From contig WLRQ01000031.1 in assembly GCA_009697815.1 (NCBI GenBank), forward strand, positions 1 through 32,268: a stretch of DNA of 32,268 nt, read 5' to 3'. The translations under genes and the position numbers were made by a program. This document shows, in pieces, positions 8,056-17,180 of this stretch. Origin of the DNA: Actinomycetota bacterium (lineage in GTDB: Bacteria > Actinomycetota > Actinomycetes > S36-B12 > CAIYMF01). Within the stretch, counting starts at the first letter, position 1. Each line of letters opens with the position of its first letter. The notes below the pieces were generated by a model. That model did not search any database, had not been told where the DNA came from, and was given only the letters and a program-made list of their open reading frames with translations.

Positions 8056-8087
8056 CGGAAGCCGGACCCACTCGGGTCCGGCTTCCG
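8056..8087 (+). terminator. Strong hairpin terminator of ino1
   Basis: A perfect 14-base-pair stem (8056-8069 with 8074-8087) closes a four-base loop ACTC, 24 bases past the ino1 stop. There is no T-run, as is common for hairpin terminators in high-GC actinobacteria. It separates ino1 from the MFS gene. Confidence 0.85.
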
Positions 8088-8155
8088 GCGTGTGGGGCCC
8101 CTCGCCGATCCTCGGGATCTGGGCCGCGGTATCGGTCGCGTGTTCTCTCGACCGA

Positions 8156-8161
8156 TACCGT
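8156..8161 (+). promoter_or_regulatory. -10 box TACCGT, leaderless start for the MFS gene
   Basis: TACCGT is followed by six bases and the GTG at 8168. This supports GTG 8168 as a leaderless start and separates the gene from the hairpin at 8056-8087. Confidence 0.4.
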
Positions 8162-8167
8162 CACGAC

Positions 8168-9484
8168 GTGAGCGACTCCGGAGCCGGCCTGCGCGAGATC
8201 CTCGGAGTCCGCGGATTCCGGCTGTTGCTCGGCGCGCGCCTCAGCGGGCAGCTCGGCGATGGACTCCTTCAGGCATCACTCGCGACATTCGTGCTCTTCT
8301 CCCCCGAGCGGGAGCCGACGGCGACGAAGGTCGCCGTCGCATTCGCCATCCTGTTGCTGCCGTACTCCCTGATCGGGCCTTTCGTGGGGGTGTTCCTCGA
8401 CCGCTGGCGCCGACGCACGGTGCTGGTGTGGGCGAACCTACTGCGTGGGCTGCTCGTTGTCGGACTCGCCGCCGTCGTCGCGTCAGGACGTGACGACGCG
8501 GTGCTCGCCATCGCCGTGCTCATCGTCCTGGGGGTGAACCGGTTCATCCTTGCCGCCCTCTCAGCCGGTCTGCCGCATGTGGTCGTCGGCCGATTCCTGG
8601 TGACGGGCAATGCGATCGCGCCGACGGCCGGCACCGTCGCCTCCGTGATCGGCGGCCTCGGTGGCATCGCGATCCGCAAAGCCGTAGGCGGCGGCGACTC
8701 GGGCTCAGTGGTGGTGCTCGCCTGCGCCATCGCGACGTACGTGGTGGCGTCAGCCGTCGCGAGCCGACTTCGGCCGGATCAACTCGGGCCCGACGACCAC
8801 ACCGCGACGGGCCGCGACACCATGCGCGGTGTCGTCTCCGGGATGGTTGCCGGAATGCGCCACCTCGCCGCACGACGGCCCGCGGCCCGCGCCATCGGGC
8901 TGGTGATGGTGCACCGGGTGATCTTCGGCATCGCCGTCGCCCTGAGCGTCCTGCAGGTACGTGGGGCCTTACACCCCGACGATCCCGAGGCCGCGATCTA
9001 TGCCCTCACCCTCGCGACCGCTGCGGCCGGGCTTGGTGCCTTCCTCGGGGCCTTCGCCACCCCCCGCGCCTCGCGCCGATTCGGTGCCGTGAGGTGGTCA
9101 GCCGTCGTCCTGGTCGTGGGGGTCACCATCGGCGCTGTGGGTGCCGCCTCCGCTACCTTGCCCGGGCTGCTCGTCGTGGGGCTCTTCGTCGGCTTCGCGG
9201 GGCAGGCGGTGAAGGTCTGTTCCGACACGATCGTTCAAGAGGACGTCGACGACGACCGGCGAGGTCGCATCTTCGCTCTCTACGACGTCGCCGTGAATGT
9301 CGCGATCGTCACCGGGCTGACGGCCGCGGCCTTCGCAGCGCCGAGCGATGGCCGCACACCGTTTGTCGCGTCATGGATCATCGTGCTTGGCGCGATCGGC
9401 GCGCTGTGGGCGCTGCGGGCCGAGCACCGCGATCCCGCATGCAACTACGCTACGGATCCATCTGCCATACCCGGCCAGCGCTGA
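8168..9484 (+). CDS. MFS transporter
   Basis: This 438-residue membrane protein has about 10-12 hydrophobic helices. It starts LREILGVRGFRLLLGARLSGQLGDGLLQASLATF, typical of the MFS_3/enterobactin-exporter-like branch. The loop between helices 2 and 3 has the family motif FVGVFLDRWRRRTVL, and the second half begins around LAARRPAARAIGLVMVHRV. An open frame continues upstream to 8090, but that segment would run into the ino1 hairpin and is hydrophilic and unconserved. GTG 8168 directly follows a -10 box and begins just before the first conserved segment. The substrate is unknown. It stands alone between ino1 and a second membrane protein gene, 38 bases apart, with which it may be co-transcribed. 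Confidence 0.85.
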   Translation: MSDSGAGLREILGVRGFRLLLGARLSGQLGDGLLQASLATFVLFSPEREPTATKVAVAFAILLLPYSLIGPFVGVFLDRWRRRTVLVWANLLRGLLVVGLAAVVASGRDDAVLAIAVLIVLGVNRFILAALSAGLPHVVVGRFLVTGNAIAPTAGTVASVIGGLGGIAIRKAVGGGDSGSVVVLACAIATYVVASAVASRLRPDQLGPDDHTATGRDTMRGVVSGMVAGMRHLAARRPAARAIGLVMVHRVIFGIAVALSVLQVRGALHPDDPEAAIYALTLATAAAGLGAFLGAFATPRASRRFGAVRWSAVVLVVGVTIGAVGAASATLPGLLVVGLFVGFAGQAVKVCSDTIVQEDVDDDRRGRIFALYDVAVNVAIVTGLTAAAFAAPSDGRTPFVASWIIVLGAIGALWALRAEHRDPACNYATDPSAIPGQR

Positions 9485-9522
9485 TCCCCTACGCTCAAAT
9501 CCGGACTCACGAAGGGACGGCC

Positions 9523-10791
9523 ATGACCACCAACACCCCTGAGAGCGTCGAAGCGCTGAAGGCTCGCGTGGCCGAGCTCGAAGGCGCGGCGGCCCGTCGT
9601 CGCGTGACTGGCCGAGGAGTCTCAGCCTGGGTTGTCCTGGTGGTGGCCGCACTCCTGTTTCCCCTTGCCCTTACAGCCTTTTGGGCGCAGCGCACCTTGA
9701 CGGACACCGAGCGCTATGTCGCCACCGTGGCCCCGCTCTCCCAGGACCCCACAATCCAGAAGGCGATCGGTGACACCGTCACGAGCGCGCTCGTGGCCCA
9801 GCTCGACACCGAGAACCGGGTCAGCGACCTGCTCTCGGGTACGCCGAAGTTGCAGCCCCTCGCCGGGCCTATCGCTCTCGGCGTGAACACCTTCATCGGT
9901 CGCGAAGTAGACCAGATCCTCGCCAGCGACGCGTTCGATGGGCTGTGGGCCGCGATCAATCGAGGGGCGCAAACGGCACTCGTGAAGGCGCTCGAGGGTC
10001 GCGACAATGGGGCGGTCAGCGTCCAGGGAGATCAGGTCGTCCTCGACACCGGGGAGCTCATCGCCCAGGTGAAGCAGCGACTCGTCGACCGCGGGCTCAC
10101 CTTCGCCGCGAATGTCCCAGTGCCTGCTGCCGCAGACCGCGAGGTCGTCTTGCTGACCTCACCGGAACTTGCACGTGCCCAGAGTTTGTACGCGCTGGCG
10201 CAGCCGCTCGCGCAGTGGCTGATCTACGCGACCGCGGCGCTATTCGTGGGGGCCGTTCTTCTGGCCCGACGCCGCGCACGCATGACGATCGCGGCCGGTG
10301 TGGCGATCATCCTCGGCGCACTCGTCCTGCGATTCGGCCTGATGATTGGTCAACAAGAGATCTCGCTGTCGCTCCAGGGCACTCCGTTCGCGGCCGCCGA
10401 GGAAGCGTTCTTCACCATCCTCACCACCTTCCTTCACGAGGCGGTGCGGTCGGCCTTCGTGATCGGGATTCTGATCGCAGCCCTGGGCTGGTTCCTGTCG
10501 GGATCCAGTGCTGCGGTGCGATCTCGCGAGGTCATCACCGACACGTTCTCGGGCGTCGGTGGTAGAGCAGTCGAGAGCCCCATCGGGCCGTTCGCGGCGT
10601 GGGTGGCCCGTACCCGCACCTTCTGGCGCGTGGCCATCGCCGTGATCGCCATCGCGATCCTCACCGTCGCCGACACAATCTCGGCCGCACTGATCACCTC
10701 GACTGTGATCGTCGCCGTGATCGCCCTGGCGGTCGTGCAGTTCCTGGCCTCGGCCGGATCAGCTCGGAAATCCGCCAACCCCCCGGCCTAA
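9523..10791 (+). CDS. Membrane protein of unknown function with an extracytoplasmic domain
   Basis: The 422-residue protein begins with a short helix of coiled-coil type (SVEALKARVAELEGAAA, residues 8-24). One membrane segment follows (about 34-54), then a soluble region of roughly 170 residues, and then about five more segments (near 229-248, 254-274, 309-327, 368-384 and 388-408). After the first segment comes TLTDTERYVATVAPLSQDP, a pattern I recall from uncharacterised actinobacterial membrane proteins, but I cannot name a family. ATG 9523 has an AAGGGA ribosome site about seven bases upstream. The frame is open further upstream, but that part overlaps the MFS gene. It converges with the minus-strand small gene at 10823. 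No function is proposed. Confidence 0.75.
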   Translation: MTTNTPESVEALKARVAELEGAAARRRVTGRGVSAWVVLVVAALLFPLALTAFWAQRTLTDTERYVATVAPLSQDPTIQKAIGDTVTSALVAQLDTENRVSDLLSGTPKLQPLAGPIALGVNTFIGREVDQILASDAFDGLWAAINRGAQTALVKALEGRDNGAVSVQGDQVVLDTGELIAQVKQRLVDRGLTFAANVPVPAAADREVVLLTSPELARAQSLYALAQPLAQWLIYATAALFVGAVLLARRRARMTIAAGVAIILGALVLRFGLMIGQQEISLSLQGTPFAAAEEAFFTILTTFLHEAVRSAFVIGILIAALGWFLSGSSAAVRSREVITDTFSGVGGRAVESPIGPFAAWVARTRTFWRVAIAVIAIAILTVADTISAALITSTVIVAVIALAVVQFLASAGSARKSANPPA

Positions 10792-10822
10792 CTGACGTCG
10801 ACCGGTGGTCTCGGCCGACGGG

Positions 10823-11020
10823 CTAGCCGCCGACCTTGTGCAGCGCGATGTCGCGCTCGATGTCACGACCCATTGTCGGGTCCGGTGCGGGGCCCGATAC
10901 CTGCGCGGTGGTCGTGTCCGCCAGAGCCACATGCTCGGGGAGATGGCCGTAGCGCTCGGCCCGGATCCGACCGGTATCGAGGTCAGAATCAGGTTCGAGA
11001 TCGGCCTGAGGGTCAGGCAT
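10823..11020 (-). CDS. Small acidic protein downstream of cca
   Basis: This 65-residue hydrophilic protein starts MPDPQADLEPDSDLDTGRI and ends MGRDIERDIALHKVGG, with no membrane segment or cysteine. I do not recognise a family. The start is decided by a near-perfect ribosome site, GAAGGAGGT on the minus strand (about 11033-11025), four bases before ATG 11020; a longer frame from 11074 lacks this support. The gene begins 14 bases after the cca stop and its ribosome site reaches almost to that stop, so the two form an operon. The strength of the site suggests high translation. The conserved-looking C-terminal part (TMGRDIERDIALHKVGG) is a place to look for homologues. Confidence 0.65.
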   Translation of the reverse strand: MPDPQADLEPDSDLDTGRIRAERYGHLPEHVALADTTTAQVSGPAPDPTMGRDIERDIALHKVGG

Positions 11021-11034
11021 GGTCGACCTCCTTC

Positions 11035-12576
11035 TCAGGATGGCGGGGGCAGCGCTGGGCCGCGGGCAGCCCACCAGGCGCGGAGTTCAGCCGCTGCCTG
11101 ATCCTCGCTCATCGGACCGTGGTCCAGACGCAATTCGAGCAAGTGGGAGTAAGCCTGCCCGACCTCGCGGCCCGGGGAGATCCCCAGGATCGCCATGATC
11201 GCGTTGCCGTCGAGGGCCGGCCGGATGGAGTCGAGTTCCTCCTGGGCGGAGAGCCGCTCGATGCGCTCCTCGAGACCGTCGTAGGTGCTGGCGAGCTTCT
11301 CGGCCTTGCGGCGGTTACGAGTGGTGCAATCAGCGCGCGTCAGCTTGTGGAGTCGTGCGAGCTGAGCCCCCGAGTCGCGGACATAGCGGCGCACAGCGCT
11401 GTCGGTCCAGTCGCCATCTCCGTAGCCGTGGAAACGAAGGTGGAGCTCGACGAGCAGTGACACCTCGTCGGTGATGTCGTTGGGGAATCGCAACGTCTGC
11501 ATCCGCTTACGCGTGATGCGGGCGCCGACCATCTCGTGGTGGTGGAAGGACACCCCGCCATCGGACTCGAACTTGCGCGTGCGCGGCTTCCCGACATCGT
11601 GCATCAGCGCGGCGAAGCGCAGGACGAAGTCCGGGCCGCTGCGAGGATCGTGCGACGTCTCAAGATCCATCGCTTGCTCGAGCACTGTGAGTGTGTGCTC
11701 ATAGACGTCCTTGTGACGGTGGTGCTCGTCGACCTCGAGGACAAGGGCTGGGAGCTCCGGCAGGACGAGTTCGGCGAGGCCGGTCGAGACCAGGAGCGCA
11801 AGCCCCGCCCTCGGGTGTTCACCCAGGACCAGTTTGACGAGCTCGTCACGGACCCGCTCGGCCGACACGATCGCCAGGCGCCCGCACATCGCGGTCATCG
11901 CGGTGACGACCTCGGGCGCAACCTCGAAGCCCAAGGAGGATGCGAACCGGGCCGCCCTCATCATGCGAAGGGGATCGTCACTAAACGAGCTCTCCGGCGT
12001 GCCGGGAGTGCGCAGGATGCCAGAACGGAGGTCATCGATCCCGCCATGAAGATCGACGAGCTCGAGTCCAGGGAGGCGGACGGCCATGGCGTTCACGGTG
12101 AAATCACGTCGCCCGAGGTCGTCGGCCAGGGAGGTGCCGTAGTGAACGTCGGGCTTGCGGGACTCGCGATCGTAGGCCTCGGCGCGGTAGGTGGTGATCT
12201 CGAGTTTGTGATCGCCCTTGCGCAGCCCGACAGTTCCGAACGCGATGCCGACATCCCACACGGCATCGGCCCAGTCGCGCACGAGCTCGAGCACCTGCTC
12301 TGGGCGTGCATCCGTCGTGAGGTCAAGATCATCACCGAGTCGGCCCAGGAGCGCGTCGCGGACCGGGCCACCGACGAGTGCGAGCTCATGACCGGCGTCG
12401 GCGAAGCGACGGCCGAGGTCGAGCGCCACTCGAGCGTGCTCCTCGAGTGCGCGGACGGCCGTGGCTACCTCGATCACCGCGGCAGGTCCGTTCGGGCGCG
12501 GCGGCCCGCCCGCTGAGGTACCGGGTGATCGAGGATCAGCCGGTCGCGGGTCAGAGGCAGGAAGTTCGGTGGGCAC
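11035..12576 (-). CDS. cca: CCA tRNA nucleotidyltransferase
   Basis: This 513-residue enzyme adds or repairs the 3' CCA of tRNA without a template, from CTP and ATP. The class II nucleotidyltransferase head has LVGGPVRDALLGR (about 67-79) and DLDLTTDA (83-90; metal ligands Asp83 and Asp85). These are followed by DFTVNAMAV, the base-selecting neck ending SFSDDPLRMMRAARF, and HD-domain residues HHRHKDVYEHT and MHDVGKP further on. The HD domain and overall length are normal for actinobacterial PcnA/Cca proteins. The N-terminal 30 residues are Pro-rich and unconserved. GTG 12576 lies eight bases after a TAGGCT box on the minus strand. It diverges from the NUDIX gene across only 44 bases, the arrangement I recall for pcnA and mutT4 in M. 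tuberculosis. A small gene follows in the same operon. Confidence 0.95.
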   Translation of the reverse strand: MPTELPASDPRPADPRSPGTSAGGPPRPNGPAAVIEVATAVRALEEHARVALDLGRRFADAGHELALVGGPVRDALLGRLGDDLDLTTDARPEQVLELVRDWADAVWDVGIAFGTVGLRKGDHKLEITTYRAEAYDRESRKPDVHYGTSLADDLGRRDFTVNAMAVRLPGLELVDLHGGIDDLRSGILRTPGTPESSFSDDPLRMMRAARFASSLGFEVAPEVVTAMTAMCGRLAIVSAERVRDELVKLVLGEHPRAGLALLVSTGLAELVLPELPALVLEVDEHHRHKDVYEHTLTVLEQAMDLETSHDPRSGPDFVLRFAALMHDVGKPRTRKFESDGGVSFHHHEMVGARITRKRMQTLRFPNDITDEVSLLVELHLRFHGYGDGDWTDSAVRRYVRDSGAQLARLHKLTRADCTTRNRRKAEKLASTYDGLEERIERLSAQEELDSIRPALDGNAIMAILGISPGREVGQAYSHLLELRLDHGPMSEDQAAAELRAWWAARGPALPPPS

Positions 12577-12584
12577 GTCGCGAC

Positions 12585-12614
12585 AGCCTAGGCGCCCTAG
12601 CGCGCGACTATCCT
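12585..12614. promoter_or_regulatory. Divergent promoter pair between cca and the NUDIX gene
   Basis: On the minus strand TAGGCT (12590-12585) lies eight bases before the cca GTG at 12576. On the plus strand TATCCT (12609-12614) lies six bases before the NUDIX ATG at 12621. Both fit TANNNT -10 boxes of leaderless genes, and the whole divergent region is only 44 bases. The two polymerase sites must overlap, so the genes may compete for transcription. Confidence 0.45.
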
Positions 12615-12620
12615 CACCGT

Positions 12621-13151
12621 ATGCCCGGCAACCCCCGTCCCGCGCCGCCCGCGGGCGGGCGGCCGATCCCTCGACCTCCTGCCGCGCGCCTCGGTCGGGT
12701 CGAGGAAACCAGTGCGGGCGGACTGATCCTTGACCTTCGCGGCCCCGTTCCCCGGGCTGCCCTCATCGCTCGCCTTGATCGACGGGGGCGCTTGATGTGG
12801 TCACTGCCCAAGGGTCACGTCGAGGCGGGCGAGACCATCGAACAGGCCGCGGTGCGCGAGGTCGAGGAGGAGACCGGGATCGCCGGTTCGGTCATCGCGC
12901 CCCTGGGCACCATCGACTTCTGGTTCGTCGCCGAACACCGTCGGGTGCACAAGACGGTCCACCACTTCCTGCTCGAGGCTCTCAGCGAGGACCTGTCCGA
13001 TGCCGACGCCGAGGTTGTCGAGGTTGGGTGGGTTCCCCTCGATGCGGTAGCCGACACCCTCGCCTACGCTGACGAGCGACGGCTCATAGGGCTGGTCGAG
13101 GGGTTGCTCGCCCGCTCTGGTGACGCTCCCGACACAGACGCAGGCCCATGA
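12621..13151 (+). CDS. NUDIX hydrolase
   Basis: The 176-residue protein has the complete Nudix box: Gly65, Glu71, Arg79-Glu80, Glu83-Glu84 and Gly86 in the GHVEAGET...REVEEETGI segment. The residues before it (LMWSLPKGH) are typical. These enzymes split nucleoside diphosphates linked to another group, with Mg2+ held by the box glutamates; the substrate here is not known. The first 25 residues are proline-rich and probably disordered. ATG 12621 directly follows a -10 box. The last four bases overlap the start of the DUF6049 gene (ATGA), so translation is coupled. Its position beside cca and before DUF6049-murJ is that of mutT4 (Rv3908) in M. tuberculosis. Confidence 0.93.
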   Translation: MPGNPRPAPPAGGRPIPRPPAARLGRVEETSAGGLILDLRGPVPRAALIARLDRRGRLMWSLPKGHVEAGETIEQAAVREVEEETGIAGSVIAPLGTIDFWFVAEHRRVHKTVHHFLLEALSEDLSDADAEVVEVGWVPLDAVADTLAYADERRLIGLVEGLLARSGDAPDTDAGP

Positions 13152-15313
13152 TCGGCCGCAGGGGAGTGCGCCTGCTGAGCGCCGCCGCTCTCGCGGCTCT
13201 GCTCGGGAGCCTGGGATCGGGCATCGCAGCACCAGCAGGACCCGCCGCGGCCATCCCCCGCGCCCAAGACGGGCTCAGCCCGGTTTCCGTTGCCCTCACT
13301 GCGATGACTCCACGTCAGCCCGGACCCCTCGACACCCTCACGATCTCCGGCGAGGTCACCAACACCTCGACCTCACCGGTGGCGCGGGTCGCGGTTCGAC
13401 TACGGCTCTCGCCCACACCCGTCCGCAGTCGTTCCGAGCTCACCGAGATTCAGCTCGGGACTGCCGGACGCACGGGCATTGCTGTCGACAGCACGCGCAC
13501 GGACGTCGTCGAGTCCTTGGAACCCGGGCAGTCCGCCGCCTTCACCGTCTCGGTCCCGATGCCCGACCTCGACCTCCCGGACACCGAAGCGCACGTACTG
13601 GTGCTTGGCATCGAATCACTGGGCGACGTCGCCGATGACGGTCTCGGCACCATTCAGACCGGCCTGACTCGCACCTTCCTGACATGGTTCCCGGAAGGTG
13701 CAGCCGTAGCCCCCACGCACGTCGTGTGGCTCTTCCCGCTCACCTCAGCCCCGTCCCGGGCCGGAAATGGCCTGTTCCTTGACGACCATCTCGCCACCGA
13801 GATCGGCCCGAGCGGGCGCCTGAGCCGGATCCTCGACGCCGCTGACGCGGCCCCCGAAGCGATCACTTGGGTCATTGATCCCGCCTTGCTCAGCTCACTG
13901 CTGGCCATGGCCAACGGCTACTCGATCCGCACCCCAACCGGTGCCACGGTCCCGGGCGAGGGTGTCCTGCCCGCAGCCGCGTGGCTCGATCGCCTCCGTG
14001 GCTTGACGGCTACAGCAGAAGTGACCGCGTCCTACTACGGCGATCCCGACGTGGTGGCATTGCACCGCGCTGCTCTCGACGTCGACATCGCTCGCGCCAG
14101 CACCACCGCCAACCTCGTGCCGAGCCGAACCTTGAACCAGAAGGTTTCAGGTGGGCTTGTCTGGCCAGCGGGCGGGCGTATCGACGAGGGCACCCTCGAT
14201 GTCGTCCGCGCCTCGGGGGCCAGCGTTGTGGTGCTGTCCGCAGACACCTTGCCCGCCGCACCGGCGATCACCTACACCCCGAGTGGCTCGGTCGACCTCG
14301 CCACCGGAGGGGCCCCCCTGCGTGCTGCGGCATTCGACCCCGCGCTCTCCACGCTCGTAGTCGCTCGCGACGGTGCGCTCAGCACCCGAGCAACCGCCGA
14401 TCCCATCGTCCGCCAGCAGATCGCACTGGCGGAACTGGCGATGATCACCCTGGAGCGGCCATCCGAGTCGCGCACAATCGTGATCGCGCCCAGTACCCGC
14501 TGGTCGGCCGATCCCACCGTGGCGCCCGCACTTCTTGCGGCCCTGGCAGCGTCCCCTTGGCTGGTGCCGACGCGTCTCAGTGCGCTCATGGCCGAGCCCG
14601 CGAGCACGATCCCCAGAAGTCGCACTGAGTACTCACCCGCAGACCTCGAGAGCGAACTCCCTGCGGCCTATCTCGACGAGGTGCGGCGGATGCGCGCGCA
14701 GCTGGCCGCCCTCCAATCGGTAGCCCCCGACAGCGCCACGGCGAGCACCGGTGAGTTGGGGGTGGCCCTGACCCGCGCGGAGTCCAGCGCCTGGCGCGAG
14801 GAGATCGCGGTCGGACGTCGTGTGGTCACCTCTGTGGGCACACAGATCGCCGGACAGGCCAGCCTCGTGCGGATCCTGTCGCATGCCCCAGTAACCCTTC
14901 CCGGTGACTCCGGGGTCATACCGATCACCGTGGCCAACGACCTCAGCAGACCCGCAAGGGTCGGGGTCCGACTTGTCGGCACCCCCCGGGTGCGCTTCGA
15001 GTCGGCAGACATCCCGGCGGTGCTGCTCGCCCCCGGACAGAAGATCACTCTCGAGGTGGCCGCTCGCGTGATCGGCACAGGCCCTGTCGCCGTCGATATC
15101 CAGCTCTTGACCCCGGAGGGTGCTTCCTTCGGCGAGCCGGTCCGAACCGAGGTGCGATCTGCGGCCTACGCCCGCGCGGCGCAGTGGGTCGTCGGTGGGT
15201 TGTTCGGCATCCTCGTGGTGTTGATCGGGATCAACTTCGTCCGGCGCCGGTCGGTGCGCCGGGACGACAACCACCCCGAAGGCACAGCCGGGGAGGTACA
15301 CGGTGACGGATGA
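13148..15313 (+). CDS. DUF6049-family secreted, membrane-anchored protein
   Basis: The 721-residue protein has a signal peptide (GRRGVRLLSAAALAALLGS, cleavage after an Ala-rich stretch near residue 35), a large extracytoplasmic part, and one C-terminal membrane helix (VVGGLFGILVVLIGINFV) followed by a basic tail. The region near 50-120 reads as an immunoglobulin-like domain (DTLTISGEVTNTSTSPV), and another such domain lies near 585-665 (GVIPITVANDLSRPARVGVRL). The middle part (about 190-500) is the family's alpha/beta core with repeated hydrophobic strands. It matches the position of Rv3909 between mutT4 and mviN. The function is unknown; constant linkage to murJ suggests a role in wall precursor export or septal wall synthesis. 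The start overlaps the NUDIX stop by four bases, and the end overlaps murJ by 11. Confidence 0.85.
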   Translation: MIGRRGVRLLSAAALAALLGSLGSGIAAPAGPAAAIPRAQDGLSPVSVALTAMTPRQPGPLDTLTISGEVTNTSTSPVARVAVRLRLSPTPVRSRSELTEIQLGTAGRTGIAVDSTRTDVVESLEPGQSAAFTVSVPMPDLDLPDTEAHVLVLGIESLGDVADDGLGTIQTGLTRTFLTWFPEGAAVAPTHVVWLFPLTSAPSRAGNGLFLDDHLATEIGPSGRLSRILDAADAAPEAITWVIDPALLSSLLAMANGYSIRTPTGATVPGEGVLPAAAWLDRLRGLTATAEVTASYYGDPDVVALHRAALDVDIARASTTANLVPSRTLNQKVSGGLVWPAGGRIDEGTLDVVRASGASVVVLSADTLPAAPAITYTPSGSVDLATGGAPLRAAAFDPALSTLVVARDGALSTRATADPIVRQQIALAELAMITLERPSESRTIVIAPSTRWSADPTVAPALLAALAASPWLVPTRLSALMAEPASTIPRSRTEYSPADLESELPAAYLDEVRRMRAQLAALQSVAPDSATASTGELGVALTRAESSAWREEIAVGRRVVTSVGTQIAGQASLVRILSHAPVTLPGDSGVIPITVANDLSRPARVGVRLVGTPRVRFESADIPAVLLAPGQKITLEVAARVIGTGPVAVDIQLLTPEGASFGEPVRTEVRSAAYARAAQWVVGGLFGILVVLIGINFVRRRSVRRDDNHPEGTAGEVHGDG

Positions 15314-17132
15314 CCGTGACCCCCGCGACCGTGACCCGCAGTCCCGGCGGCCATCCCAGCGTCGGCCACCCGCAGCACACCGCGGGTTCCATGACGAGTT
15401 CACCGAGTCACTGAGCGAAGAGCTCGCCGGCGATGTCGGCAGCGACCCCACCAGTGCCGCCACCTCTGGCAGCACTCCAGCGGGCGGCAGTGCGAGCGTG
15501 CTGCGATCGAGTGTCGTGATGGGTGCGGGCACCGTGCTCTCACGGCTAGGTGGCGTGCTTCGCGGCGTCGTCCTCGCCGCCGCACTCGGCGCCGGCACGG
15601 TCGCCGACATGTTCAACCTGGGCAACACCCTGCCCAACGTGATCTACATCCTGATCATCGGCGGTGCCCTGAACGCGGTGTTCATCCCCGAGCTCGTGCG
15701 CCACATGAAGGACGATCCGGACGGCGGCAGGGCCTATGCCGATCGGCTCATCACCCTCGTGGGGATGATCCTGCTGATCGTCTCGATTCTCGCGGTCGCC
15801 CTCGCGCCCTGGGTCGTGCGCATCTACGCGACACCGCAGTACACCCCGCAGCAGCTCGAACTCGCCACCGCGTTCGCGCGGCTGTGCCTTCCGCAGATCT
15901 TCTTCTACGGCGTCTACACGATGCTCTCGCAGGTACTCAACGCCCGAGGGCACTTCGGTACGCCGATGTTCGCGCCGATCGTGAACAACATCGTCGCGAT
16001 CGCAACCTTCGTCCTCTTCATCGCAGTCGCCGGTCCGGCCGCGGGTTCGGGCGGCACCCTGTCCGGGGCGCAGGTGAGCCTGCTCGGCATCGGCACCACC
16101 CTGGGCGTCGCACTGCAGGCGCTGATTCTGATCCCGGTGCTACGACGGTCGCGGTACACCTTCCGGCTCAACTGGCGCTGGCGAGGCGCCGGCCTCGGGA
16201 ACGCGGGCGGCCTCGCCTTCTGGACGATCGGGCTCGTCCTGGTCAACCAGGTGGCATACGCCGTGATCGTCCGCCTCGCAACGGGAGTCAACGCAGTCTC
16301 GCAGGAGCAGGGGCTCACCGCGGCGGGCCTGACGGCATATACGAACGCGCACTTGATGTTCGTACTCCCGCACTCGGTGATCACGGTGTCGATCGTCGCG
16401 GCCCTGCTGCCGCGTATGAGCCGTGCCGCCCACGGCAGGCGCTTCTCCGAGCTTGCCGCCGATGTCGGGGGCGGTATGCGCACGGCTGCGGCCCTGATCG
16501 TGCCCGCGGGCGTGGCGCTCGTCGTCCTCGGAACCGAGGCCGGGGTACTGCTGTTCAACTACGGCCAGACCTCGACGGCATCGGCCGAGGTCACCGGCTC
16601 ACTGGCTTCGATCTTCGCGCTCGGCCTGCTCCCGTTCACGCTCTACTACGTGATCCTGCGCGGCTGGTACGCCCTTGAGCTCACCCGAACCGCGTTCTGG
16701 GTGACCGTGGTGCTCAATGCCCTGTACCTCGCGATCGCCGTACCGCTCTTTGAGTGGACGACCTCACGTCAGGCTGGACCTGTGGGACTCTCGGCCCTTG
16801 CATTGGGCTACGTGGGGTCCTACTGGATCACCCTGGTGATTGCCTGGGTGAAGCTCTCCCGGCGCCTCGGCGGACTCCAGTCAGCGCACACGATCAGGAG
16901 CCTGGTGCGGATGTCGGTGGCAGCTGTTGCGACATTCGCGGTCATGAGCGCGATCCACGGCCTCCTCAGTGATCATCTGTCCACCGGCTCCAAGGGCGGC
17001 GCCCTGATCGACATCGTGATCGTGGGCTCAGCTGGGCTGGCCACCTACCTCGGGGCCGCCAACCTGATGCACATCAGCGAGGTCACGGAAGTTGTCGCGA
17101 TGATCAAGAGGCGAATCCCCGGGGGGCGTTGA
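15303..17132 (+). CDS. murJ: Lipid II flippase MurJ (MviN)
   Basis: This 609-residue MOP-superfamily transporter moves lipid II across the membrane. After a charged, disordered N-terminus of about 65 residues comes the MurJ core with about 14 helices. Segments include GTVLSRLGGVLRGVVLAAALG, TVADMFNLGNTLPNVIYILIIGGALNAVFIPEL, QIFFYGVYTMLSQVLNARGHF and LPHSVITVSIVAALLPRMSR. Arginines in the central cavity region are present. GTG 15303 has a GGGAGG ribosome site six bases upstream and overlaps the DUF6049 gene. Unlike M. tuberculosis MviN, the protein ends after the flippase core. The pseudokinase and extracellular domains fused there are encoded here by a separate gene at 18975-20438, with two unrelated genes in between. 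Confidence 0.95.
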   Translation: MTDDRDPRDRDPQSRRPSQRRPPAAHRGFHDEFTESLSEELAGDVGSDPTSAATSGSTPAGGSASVLRSSVVMGAGTVLSRLGGVLRGVVLAAALGAGTVADMFNLGNTLPNVIYILIIGGALNAVFIPELVRHMKDDPDGGRAYADRLITLVGMILLIVSILAVALAPWVVRIYATPQYTPQQLELATAFARLCLPQIFFYGVYTMLSQVLNARGHFGTPMFAPIVNNIVAIATFVLFIAVAGPAAGSGGTLSGAQVSLLGIGTTLGVALQALILIPVLRRSRYTFRLNWRWRGAGLGNAGGLAFWTIGLVLVNQVAYAVIVRLATGVNAVSQEQGLTAAGLTAYTNAHLMFVLPHSVITVSIVAALLPRMSRAAHGRRFSELAADVGGGMRTAAALIVPAGVALVVLGTEAGVLLFNYGQTSTASAEVTGSLASIFALGLLPFTLYYVILRGWYALELTRTAFWVTVVLNALYLAIAVPLFEWTTSRQAGPVGLSALALGYVGSYWITLVIAWVKLSRRLGGLQSAHTIRSLVRMSVAAVATFAVMSAIHGLLSDHLSTGSKGGALIDIVIVGSAGLATYLGAANLMHISEVTEVVAMIKRRIPGGR

Positions 17133-17180
17133 CCCACTCGGCCCAGTCGAGCGTCCTGGCCCGCCCTGCTCACTCGCCCG

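Noticed and set aside
9094-9522. Upstream extension of the 9523 gene into the MFS gene
   Set aside because: The extended frame overlaps the MFS coding sequence, is Arg-rich and unconserved-looking, and the ATG at 9523 has its own ribosome site.
12088-12104. GTTCACGGTGAAAT resembles a parS palindrome
   Set aside because: It encodes the invariant DFTVNA segment of the CCA-adding enzyme, has an extra central base compared with parS, and lies far from the other sites.
11536-12516. 326-codon plus-strand frame opposite cca
   Set aside because: Fully antisense to a strongly conserved enzyme, without a ribosome site or any family signal.
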